From Actinomycetota bacterium (GTDB taxonomy: Bacteria; Actinomycetota; Actinomycetes; S36-B12; CAIYMF01), in NCBI GenBank assembly GCA_009699025.1, contig WLOZ01000071.1, positions 1 through 7,858 of the forward strand: a stretch of 7,858 nt of DNA, read 5' to 3'. This document shows positions 1 to 5,395 of the stretch, piece after piece. The notes under the pieces are model-generated. The model worked only from the letters and a program-made list of their open reading frames with translations, did no database searches and was not told the DNA's origin. How positions within the stretch are numbered: position 1 is the stretch's first letter; each line of letters starts with the position of its first letter. The position numbers and the translations under genes are program-made.

Positions 1-563
1 AGGCTGCCGCCAAAGTTGGCAATTCCGCCCCCGTATCGAGCGGCGGTGTTGCCGCTGACCGTTGAACGGGAAAGCGTTAGGCTGCCGTAATTGAGGATCC
101 CGCCGCCGTCGAAGCCGTTGCCATTGCGGATGATGAGCCGAGACAGGCTCACGGTCACGGTCGAGTTATACCCCGAGATAACGGCATCGGTGGCCTGGCC
201 GTCGAGGATCGCTGTGCCCTTCTCACTAAGGGATCCGTTGGCGCGCAGCCCACCGATGACGTTGACAGTCCTGTTGATGGTGAAGTTGCCCTTGCAGATC
301 CCACCGACGTAGATCGTGGGAATCGATTCATCGGCAAGAGCGGCGGCCAAGGCCGTCGAGTCCCCGGCTACGCCCACTGACACGGCGCCAGTACCGGCCT
401 TGACCACACACGTCGTTGGTGAGGTCGACTCACCGGCGGCAGCGATGCCCGTGCCGAGCACACTCGCGATCAGGGCCACCGTGGCACCAGCGGCAACACC
501 GAGGCGCCGACGATGACGGCGAGACTCAGCGAGGTGTGCCGGGCGAGGAAAGTTGCTGAGCAT
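1..563 (-). CDS. Secreted right-handed beta-helix repeat protein, N-terminal part (runs off the left edge)
   Basis: The frame reads from ATG at 563-561 without a stop to the window edge, giving 187 visible residues. Residues 15-20 are basic (RRHRRR), followed by a hydrophobic stretch (about 22-43) ending in AAA-G, which looks like a Sec-type signal peptide cut near residue 44. The mature start has two cysteines, C52 and C90, that could pair. After an opening beta-rich segment (TIYVGG near 83-88) the protein enters Gly-rich repeats: GGGILNYGSLTLSRSTVSGN at 153-172, then GGGIANFGGS at 178-187. This GGGIxNxG...LTLxxSTVSGNTA pattern is typical of parallel beta-helix and polymorphic-outer-membrane-type repeats in large exported proteins. 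Such proteins are usually adhesins, surface proteins or polysaccharide-active proteins; the role here cannot be told. The rest, including any anchor, lies outside the window. The start is supported by a Shine-Dalgarno site. Divergent from the sulfotransferase at 866. Confidence 0.85.
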   Translation of the reverse strand, partial: MLSNFPRPAHLAESRRHRRRLGVAAGATVALIASVLGTGIAAAGESTSPTTCVVKAGTGAVSVGVAGDSTALAAALADESIPTIYVGGICKGNFTINRTVNVIGGLRANGSLSEKGTAILDGQATDAVISGYNSTVTVSLSRLIIRNGNGFDGGGILNYGSLTLSRSTVSGNTAARYGGGIANFGGS

Positions 564-569
564 CACGGG

Positions 570-576
570 CTCCTAC
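570..576 (-). promoter_or_regulatory. Shine-Dalgarno site of the beta-helix gene
   Basis: On the minus strand GTAGGAG lies six bases before the ATG at 563-561. This is a good Shine-Dalgarno match with normal spacing and fixes the start of the beta-helix gene. It is one of two clear ribosome binding sites in the window, the other being before dcd. Confidence 0.75.
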
Positions 577-785
577 GTTGTGGGTCCAGCCATCAGGATG
601 CCAGCGGAGAGATCAGTAACGCTGACAAGTCAACATGGCACACCCCGGGGCGCGACACCACCCCCGGGAAGAGTGAGTGGGGAAAGAACTGCTGAACACC
701 ACCTCAGCAACAAGGAAACGTCTCCGGCTCGTAGTGGCCTCGGTTGGTGATCTCGACCCCTCAGGCAGAATCCCGACACCGACAA

Positions 786-830
786 TCTTTGGTCAAAAAG
801 AGCCCCTCACGGGCATCTTTTGACCAAAGA
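786..830. repeat. Long near-perfect inverted repeat (hairpin) upstream of the sulfotransferase gene
   Basis: The arms TCTTTGGTCAAAA (786-798) and TTTTGACCAAAGA (818-830) are exact reverse complements over 13 bases. Inside them AGAGCCC and GGGCATCT continue the stem with a single bulged base on each side, closing on the five-base loop CTCAC (806-810). The total is about 19 paired bases per side. The inner GCCC/GGGC stem flanked by A-runs and T-runs resembles a bidirectional rho-independent terminator. However, it lies between two divergent genes, ending 35 bases before the sulfotransferase ATG, where a terminator would have no obvious upstream gene. It could instead be an operator, since TTTGGTCAAA is itself nearly palindromic, or an insulator. 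The structure is certain; its function is open. Confidence 0.8.
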
Positions 831-853
831 AGCCCCGCGCCGAGATTTCCTCC

Positions 854-859
854 TACGCT
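854..859 (+). promoter_or_regulatory. -10 box of a putative leaderless sulfotransferase transcript
   Basis: TACGCT fits the actinobacterial TANNNT -10 consensus and is followed by exactly six bases before the ATG at 866. That would place +1 on the A of the start codon. No Shine-Dalgarno sequence precedes the ATG, which agrees with a leaderless mRNA. The -35 region is not conserved; TTGACC at 820-825 is too far away (28-base spacer) to serve this box. Confidence 0.5.
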
Positions 860-865
860 GAGTGC

Positions 866-2353
866 ATGACAAGGTCGCGTGCGGCCTTCGCGGCCGTCAC
901 CCTCGCTGTGACCGCAGCCGCCCTGCCAGCGCTGAATCCAGCGGCCGGCGTAACCGGACCTGTCATCGCTGGTTATCAGGCCGGACCGACGCAATTCATC
1001 GAGTGGGTCGACGTGAGCGGAATCAACGCCTCACTTCTCACGTCGATCGGGTTTACTGTGGCCGCGAAGCCGGGGGCAACCGCTAAGGCCTCGTCGGCCA
1101 CGTACTCGAAGGCCTACCTGCTCGCCCGTGGCTACCTCAACTCCGGAGCCGGAACCGCGCACTTCCCCGTCGTGGGGCTGTACCAGAAATACACCAACTC
1201 GGTATCGATCCGCATCGTTGAGGGAACGGCTGTCAAAACGCTCACCACGACGGTGACCACCCCCGCCTACGGTGACACCCGTTACGTGAGCCCTCGGGTG
1301 GTTGTTGCGCGTAACCCGCGCGTCCCACTCGACTACAGCTACATGATGATGAAGAACTGGTCGAGCCCCAATGCTCCGGTGATCGTCGATGTCGACGGTG
1401 AGGTGCGGTGGGTGGGCCACGGTCAAAACGGCCCGACGCCGACGTCGACGTTCCAGCGCAACGGCATCTTCTACGGGTTCGGTACCAGCCTGTTTCGAAT
1501 GGAGCTCGACGGCACCAACACCTTCATCAAGGACTACGCGACCAGCGATCACGTCAGCAACATCGGCCACCACAACTACGACCTGGGCAAGAGCGGCATC
1601 CTTCTGGAGGTCGATGCGGACGGTCATCAGGAAGATCGCATCATCGAGGTCGATTTCACTGGAACGGTGATCAAGACCTTCGACTTCGCGACAATCATTA
1701 GTGACGCGATGGTGGCTGGCGGCGACAATCCCTCGGGGATCGTGGTGCTCTCGTCGGACTGGTTCCACAACGATGCGGCAACGTATTGGAAGGCCAACGA
1801 CACGCTGGTGGTGTCGAGTCGTGAGATTGGGGTCTTCGGCATTAACTACAGCACGTCGAAGATCAAGTGGATCTTGGGCGACCGCAGCAAGCTTTGGTAC
1901 ACCTTCCCGTCGTTGCGAAAGTTCGCTCTGACCCTTCCTGTGGGGGCGATCGCCCCGACGGGTCAGCACGCGGTGTCAATCACGGCCCAGGGCGAGGTGA
2001 TGATGTTCGACAACGGCACGCAGAGTGGCAACTATCCTGGAAGCACGATGCCGGGTCCCTCGCGATCGTATGGCGCGCCGCGCCGCTACGCGATCGATGA
2101 GAAGAAGATGACCGCGTCCCTAGCCTGGAGCTACGAGCATGGTCGGAAGGTGTACAGCCCCATCTGCTCGAGCATCTACCAAGACGGCAAGAGCTACCTC
2201 ATCGACTACGCCTCCGAGGGCTGGGGCACCTCAATTCGCCTCATGGGCCTAGGCGCCGGCGACGTCACAGCCTTCGAGTACCTCTACCCGGGTGACTGGT
2301 CGAACGGGTGGAACACCCAGCCGGTGCACCTCGAGGCGATGAACTTCGCCTAG
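866..2353 (+). CDS. Secreted aryl-sulfate sulfotransferase (AssT/arylsulfotransferase family)
   Basis: A 495-residue protein. Residues 1-28 form a signal peptide (MTRSR, then an Ala/Val/Leu-rich core), so it acts outside the membrane. The body matches the arylsulfotransferase beta-propeller family, which moves sulfate from one aryl sulfate to another phenol without PAPS. Visible landmarks: DVDGEVRWVGHG (175-186); HHNYDL at 235-240; DWFHNDAATYW at 298-308; SSRE at 317-320; KWILGD at 334-339; GQHAVSI at 367-373; MMFDNG at 379-384. By alignment from memory, H236 (or H235), H301, R319 and H368 correspond to the E. coli AssT residues H252, H356, R374 and H436, the last being the one that is transiently sulfated. 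Only one cysteine (C434) is present, so the disulfide known in enterobacterial AssT cannot form within the chain. No dedicated disulfide gene is adjacent. The start is supported by a signal peptide and a leaderless-type -10 box. The substrate is unknown. Confidence 0.85.
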   Translation: MTRSRAAFAAVTLAVTAAALPALNPAAGVTGPVIAGYQAGPTQFIEWVDVSGINASLLTSIGFTVAAKPGATAKASSATYSKAYLLARGYLNSGAGTAHFPVVGLYQKYTNSVSIRIVEGTAVKTLTTTVTTPAYGDTRYVSPRVVVARNPRVPLDYSYMMMKNWSSPNAPVIVDVDGEVRWVGHGQNGPTPTSTFQRNGIFYGFGTSLFRMELDGTNTFIKDYATSDHVSNIGHHNYDLGKSGILLEVDADGHQEDRIIEVDFTGTVIKTFDFATIISDAMVAGGDNPSGIVVLSSDWFHNDAATYWKANDTLVVSSREIGVFGINYSTSKIKWILGDRSKLWYTFPSLRKFALTLPVGAIAPTGQHAVSITAQGEVMMFDNGTQSGNYPGSTMPGPSRSYGAPRRYAIDEKKMTASLAWSYEHGRKVYSPICSSIYQDGKSYLIDYASEGWGTSIRLMGLGAGDVTAFEYLYPGDWSNGWNTQPVHLEAMNFA

Positions 2354-2653
2354 CTGCGGGTAAGGGTTGAAGGGGTCAGCCGCGAGTGCCGCTCCGATAT
2401 CGCAGATCAGCTCGACCAGTTCCGGAACGCGGGGTCGACTCGCGTGGACGATAGCTCACGCGGTCCGCGGACCTTCACACCACCGATCCATATTTAGGTT
2501 TAACCTCTAATCCTCAATAAGGGGCGAGTGTGGGCAGGTATGTCGAGCAGGTGTCGCCGGGCGATCCGTCCGGTGCCACCGGGGACGTCACGCCGAGAGG
2601 CTGAAAGGGTTGGAACCAGGGAGCTAAACCCCGGCTATCAAAGGGTTTCCATG
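2354..2653. other. Gene-free stretch between the sulfotransferase and tRNA-Gly
   Basis: I see no coding sequence here. There is no obvious terminator with a T-tract after the sulfotransferase. The stretch contains perfect palindromes at 2419-2428, 2462-2473 and 2496-2506 and a 6-bp-stem hairpin at 2441-2462. An AT-rich patch lies at about 2488-2520, unlike the GC-rich surroundings. A six-base inverted repeat (AAACCC 2626-2631, GGGTTT 2643-2648) directly follows the 3' end of the tRNA on the minus strand and may help end its transcript, though no clear T-run follows. Confidence 0.55.
2419..2506. repeat. Cluster of short perfect palindromes
   Basis: Four inverted repeats fall within 88 bases: GTTCCGGAAC (2419-2428), the stem CGCGTG/CACGCG with a ten-base loop (2441-2462), GGTCCGCGGACC (2462-2473), and AGGTTTAACCT (2496-2506, one central base). 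They share no common sequence, so this is not one repeated operator. They could be protein-binding sites, RNA 3' structure of the sulfotransferase transcript, or chance in GC-rich DNA. Confidence 0.5.
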
Positions 2654-2727
2654 TGGAGCGGGTGACGGGAATCGAACCCGCGCTGTCAGCTTGGGAAGCT
2701 GATGTTCTGCCATTGAACTACACCCGC
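2654..2727 (-). tRNA. tRNA-Gly (anticodon CCC)
   Basis: The minus strand reads as a full 74-base tRNA. The acceptor stem GCGGGTG pairs with CACCCGC, followed by discriminator T and an encoded CCA (2654-2656). The D arm contains TAGTTCAATGGCAGAAC. The anticodon stem TCAGC/GCTGA holds the loop TTCCCAA, giving anticodon CCC and thus glycine GGG codons. The T arm GCGGG-TTCGATT-CCCGT is canonical. All stems pair and the length is normal. The 3' end faces the accessory-looking region on the left, a common arrangement where elements integrate into tRNA genes, but no duplicated tRNA end is visible. Confidence 0.95.
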
Positions 2728-2756
2728 GCGGCGACCCAAGAAGGCGTCGCCCCCCG

Positions 2757-2762
2757 ATTATG
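2757..2762 (-). promoter_or_regulatory. Putative -10 box of tRNA-Gly
   Basis: On the minus strand CATAAT matches the -10 consensus at five of six positions. It lies so that transcription would start near 2750, about 22 bases before the mature tRNA 5' end at 2727. The -35 is weak (GGTCGA at 2780-2785 with a 17-base spacer). The short leader contains an inverted repeat, GGCGAC/GTCGCC (2730-2735 and 2746-2751), which could fold in the precursor next to the RNase P cut. Confidence 0.45.
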
Positions 2763-2818
2763 CCCGATGCTCGATGGGATCGACCACAGTGCTCACCCGA
2801 ATCACTTCCCCAACGCCC

Positions 2819-2824
2819 TAGCCT
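2819..2824 (+). promoter_or_regulatory. -10 box of a putative leaderless permease transcript
   Basis: TAGCCT fits TANNNT and is followed by exactly six bases (2825-2830) before the GTG codon at 2831. The TAG inside this box is also the in-frame stop (2819-2821) that limits how far upstream the permease frame can begin. No Shine-Dalgarno site precedes either GTG. The -35 region is not recognisable. Confidence 0.4.
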
Positions 2825-2827
2825 TGG

Positions 2828-4135
2828 GTGGTGCCCAGACGATCCGTGGTTGTCGTTGCCGTGATCGTGCTCTCCGTGCTTTTCCCTGTGAACGCCGGAG
2901 CACTGCAGGGTGCCGGTGCCTCGGGCGCGGCGTGGTGGATCGTGGGAGGTGTCCTCTTCGCTCTTCCCTCGACCGCGGTGATCCTCCACCTCGCGACGAG
3001 GGATGCGTCGCCGCTGCGATCTCTCGCAGCAGGCGGTCATCTGGCACACGCGGGAGCTCGCGGCATCTGGGTGGCCGGAACGTTGGCCACGCTGTCGGCG
3101 TCAATCGCAGCCTTCAGCTTCTTGGCTCGGGCGCTCGGGATCGAACTTCCTGTCTCGGTCCAGGGGGCGCTCGCCATCGCGCTCGCCCTGGGCGGCGTGT
3201 TCATGGCTCGATCGCGGGCGTGGGCTCGCGTGCTGCTGGTGGGAGGCGTGGCGCTGGCCCTCGTGCTGCTCGTCGGGCTGGTCGCGCTGGTGGTTGCAGC
3301 AGGTTCGGGAGCGGTTGCTGAATCGGCGGGTGCTGGCGGCGGCTGGACCGGCGTGAGCCTCGCCGGATGGTCGTGGCTCGGACTGGTGATTCTCGGGCTC
3401 GTGGGCGCCCACGTGCCGTTCCAGCGGAATGAACTGCGGCCGGTATCGACGCGGCCGGTGGTGATCGCCATGGGGGTTGCCGTGGTCGGCTACCTCGTGC
3501 TCACACTGGCGTGCGCGCTTGCACTGCCGACAGGAACCGCGACCGGCGCCACCGGACTGGTCGACCTCGCTGCCACGGTGTCACCGGGCCTCGCCACCCC
3601 GATGGCGCTGCTGCTCTTCGTGTCGTTCGCCGCCACGACAATCGGCTTCGGCGGCGCCTTCCGCGAGCTGGCGGGCGACCTGGGCCTGCCGGGCCCGTCG
3701 TCGGCGTTGCTCATCGTCGCGGTGGGGGCGCTCAGCTACGTGGTGCTGCCACTGGCCTTCAGCTCGAGCGTGGGCAGCGCACCAGCCGTAGAGACGTACG
3801 CCATCACGCAGGGAGCCGCCGCGGTGCTCTGGGCCTTCGGCTACGTCGCCCTGGGGGTGCTCGTGCTGCGAAGTCCGGCCACTGCCTGGCTCAAGGGTGC
3901 GGCCGCGCTGACCGTGATCTTCGGAGCCCTCGGGGTGCTCGGAGCCCTTGTGGGTAGCCAGACACCGCTCATCAGCAACGACGCGATCTCGTTCTCGGTG
4001 GGAGGCGCGCCCGTAACCCTCGGCACATGGGCGCTTCTCGTGCTGATTGTTTCGGTGGTGGCGCTGGTGGTTACCTGGCTGGTGAAGGCCGAGGGCGACC
4101 ACCTCGCCCATGAGCAGCCAGTTGAGTCGAACTAG
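2828..4135 (+). CDS. Polytopic membrane transporter, APC-superfamily-like (putative amino acid permease)
   Basis: A 435-residue, highly hydrophobic protein with about twelve predicted membrane helices (near 6-22, 33-55, 78-103, 111-127, 133-158, 178-197, 210-233, 253-275, 291-312, 326-347, 353-375, 397-419) and a short polar C-tail. Size, helix number and layout fit APC-type permeases. The segment VPFQRNELRPVSTRP (196-210), followed by a long helix, resembles the conserved APC loop after helix 6, and FGGAFRELAGDLGLPGPSS (274-292) the later cytoplasmic loop. The usual glycine-rich GxG start of helix 1 is poorly conserved, so the family call is tentative and the substrate unknown. Candidate starts are GTG at 2828, 2831 and 2846; a -10 box spaced for leaderless transcription favours 2831. 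The gene is divergent from tRNA-Gly and convergent with menC, sharing the four bases CTAG with it. Confidence 0.65.
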   Translation: MVPRRSVVVVAVIVLSVLFPVNAGALQGAGASGAAWWIVGGVLFALPSTAVILHLATRDASPLRSLAAGGHLAHAGARGIWVAGTLATLSASIAAFSFLARALGIELPVSVQGALAIALALGGVFMARSRAWARVLLVGGVALALVLLVGLVALVVAAGSGAVAESAGAGGGWTGVSLAGWSWLGLVILGLVGAHVPFQRNELRPVSTRPVVIAMGVAVVGYLVLTLACALALPTGTATGATGLVDLAATVSPGLATPMALLLFVSFAATTIGFGGAFRELAGDLGLPGPSSALLIVAVGALSYVVLPLAFSSSVGSAPAVETYAITQGAAAVLWAFGYVALGVLVLRSPATAWLKGAAALTVIFGALGVLGALVGSQTPLISNDAISFSVGGAPVTLGTWALLVLIVSVVALVVTWLVKAEGDHLAHEQPVESN

Positions 4136-5256
4136 CGGGCAACCGACTCGCGGCTCAGCGTGAACTTCGCGAGCACCTCGGGAATCGGCTCGACTCCGAT
4201 GCCGGGCCCTGTTGGCACCCGTACGTAGCCGTTGTCGAGCACGAACGGGGTCGTGATGTCCTCGGCGTAGTAGCGCGACGATGCCGACGTGTCGCCGGGC
4301 ATCGTGAAGTTGGGCATGGCAGCGAGGGCCACGTTCGCGGCACGGCCGATTCCAATCTCGAGCATGCCGCCGGCCCACACCGGAATGCCGCGCTCGGCGC
4401 ACACGTCGTGAATGCGCACGCTCTCGAGGTAACCACCGACCCGTCCGGGCTTGATGTTGATCACCGTGGTGGCACCCATCTCAATCGCGTCGGCAGCGAT
4501 GCTCGCCGACACGATTGATTCATCGAGGCAGATGGGGGTGCGCACCGACTTGGCCAGCAGCGCATGGCCCACGATGTCTTCCTCGTCGAGGGGTTGCTCG
4601 ATGAGCAGTAGGTCGAAGTCGTCGAGCTGTGCGAGGTGGGGGCCGTCGGCTCGCGTGTACGCGGTGTTGGCGTCGACCTGCAGCAGCACCTCGGGGCCAA
4701 AGGTCTCGCGCACCATGCGCACCGGCTCGATATCCCACCCGGGCTCGATCTTCAGCTTGATGCGCAGGTAGCCCTCAGCGAGGTAGCCGGCGACCGCCTT
4801 CTCGAGCTCGCCCAGCGAGTCGTGGATTCCGACTGACACTCCTGCCGGCACGCGGTCCTTCACGGCGCCGAGGTACGACGCGAGCGAGACGCCCGCACCG
4901 CGAAGTTGAGCGTCGAGCACCGCAGTCTCCAGCACCGCCTTCGCCATGCGGTGGCCCTTGGCCCAGGCCAGCGTCGGCGCGATGACTTCGGCGGTGAGGT
5001 CGTCGCCGAGCGCGTATAGATCGGGGATGAAGAACTCGCGCAGCACGTCTTCGGCCGCGGATCGGTACTCGCTCGAGTACGCGGGACGGTCCATGGCCAC
5101 GCACTCGGCCCAGCCCTCGCCCACATCGGTGATGGCGTGCACCAGAGAAACCTCATGTGTGGTCTCGACACCGAAGGAGGTGCGGAAAGGCGACACCAGC
5201 GGCACGGCGATTCGCAGAAGCTCGACATTTTCAAGGCGCATGTGTTCGCTACTCAC
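4132..5256 (-). CDS. menC: Enolase-superfamily N-succinylamino acid racemase / o-succinylbenzoate synthase (MenC type)
   Basis: A 374-residue enzyme that from memory is very similar over its whole length to Amycolatopsis N-acylamino acid racemase. Shared stretches include VPLVSPFRTSFG, YLRIKLKIEPGWD, VNIKPGRVGGYLE-like and MPNFTMPGDTSAS segments. Catalytic features are complete: the KxK pair K167/K169, metal ligands D195 (DANTAY), E220 (EQPL) and D245 (DES), and the second catalytic lysine K269 (NIKPGRVGG). In this subgroup one active site can dehydrate SHCHC to o-succinylbenzoate for menaquinone and also racemise N-succinyl amino acids; sequence alone does not separate the two. The longest frame begins at GTG 5256, but ATG at 5241 (residue 6) lines up with the Amycolatopsis start and may be the real one; neither has a strong Shine-Dalgarno site. 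It lies downstream of the large membrane protein on the same strand after a 139-base gap. No other men genes are visible. Confidence 0.88.
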   Translation of the reverse strand: MSSEHMRLENVELLRIAVPLVSPFRTSFGVETTHEVSLVHAITDVGEGWAECVAMDRPAYSSEYRSAAEDVLREFFIPDLYALGDDLTAEVIAPTLAWAKGHRMAKAVLETAVLDAQLRGAGVSLASYLGAVKDRVPAGVSVGIHDSLGELEKAVAGYLAEGYLRIKLKIEPGWDIEPVRMVRETFGPEVLLQVDANTAYTRADGPHLAQLDDFDLLLIEQPLDEEDIVGHALLAKSVRTPICLDESIVSASIAADAIEMGATTVINIKPGRVGGYLESVRIHDVCAERGIPVWAGGMLEIGIGRAANVALAAMPNFTMPGDTSASSRYYAEDITTPFVLDNGYVRVPTGPGIGVEPIPEVLAKFTLSRESVAR

Positions 5257-5290
5257 TTCTCGTCTCGGTGGTGGTGCACGTCTGTGACGG

Positions 5291-5296
5291 ACGCTA
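5291..5296 (-). promoter_or_regulatory. Possible -10 box of menC
   Basis: On the minus strand TAGCGT fits TANNNT and would start transcription near 5284, leaving a leader of about 28-43 bases before menC, depending on the start codon. The expected -35 position (5314-5319) has no TTGACA-like sequence, and the 5316-5382 repeats begin there, which would suit a regulated promoter. Weak evidence. Confidence 0.25.
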
Positions 5297-5315
5297 CTAC
5301 TTCACGGGGCGAATT

Positions 5316-5383
5316 CGTTCTGTGGTGCGATGCAGCACGTTCTGTGGTGGAAACCGTCACGAGCCGGTGTCGTTTTCCACCAG
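5316..5383. repeat. Direct and inverted repeat cluster upstream of menC
   Basis: CGTTCTGTGGTG occurs exactly twice as a direct repeat, at 5316-5327 and 5338-5349, 22 bases apart (about two helical turns). The second copy runs into TGGTGGAAA (5345-5353), whose exact reverse complement TTTCCACCA lies at 5374-5382. So a third, inverted copy of the motif follows. A smaller stem ACCG/CGGT (5353-5356, 5365-5368) sits between. The cluster lies just after the stop of the membrane protein gene and ahead of menC. It could be a set of regulator binding sites or a 3' hairpin of the upstream gene; no T-run follows the stem on either strand, so a classical terminator is unlikely. Confidence 0.6.
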
Positions 5384-5395
5384 AAAAGGGGTCGG

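Larger units (their letters stand above)
564..865. other. Divergent intergenic region between the beta-helix and sulfotransferase genes
   Basis: These 302 bases separate two divergent genes. Contents: the Shine-Dalgarno site of the left gene (570-576), two GC-rich blocks of similar sequence (CACCCCGGGG at 641-650 and CACCCCCGGG at 659-668), a long inverted repeat (786-830) and a leaderless-type -10 box (854-859) for the right gene. A TTGACT sits on the minus strand (plus 628-633) and could be a -35 for the beta-helix gene, but I find no convincing -10 at the right distance. The short open frames crossing this stretch have no ribosome site and no recognisable product, so I see no gene here. 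Confidence 0.6.

Noticed and set aside
91..516. Plus-strand open frames of 66-73 codons
   Set aside because: They are antisense to the clear beta-helix gene on the minus strand, which has a signal peptide, repeats and a ribosome site.
628..633. TTGACT on the minus strand as a -35 for the beta-helix gene
   Set aside because: No -10-like hexamer is found 15-19 bases downstream.
1031..1969. 312-codon open frame on the minus strand
   Set aside because: Antisense shadow of the sulfotransferase. Its composition is Arg/His/Val-rich with no domain, and the plus-strand frame contains all the family motifs.
2514..2648. 45-codon open minus-strand frame downstream of tRNA-Gly, ending at TGA 2516-2514
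   Set aside because: No start codon or ribosome site near its beginning and no recognisable protein; it could be a remnant but is equally likely by chance.
2624..3049. 141-codon minus-strand frame crossing the tRNA
   Set aside because: It reads through tRNA-Gly and antisense to the permease start, and its low-complexity Arg/His/Gly content is typical of a shadow frame.
2653..3321. 222-codon plus-strand frame starting in the tRNA
   Set aside because: It begins inside the tRNA gene and overlaps the permease in another frame; the product is Arg/Gly-rich without hydrophobic helices or motifs.
3581..4402. 273-codon minus-strand frame
   Set aside because: It spans the antisense of the permease and overlaps menC in another frame; no recognisable domain.
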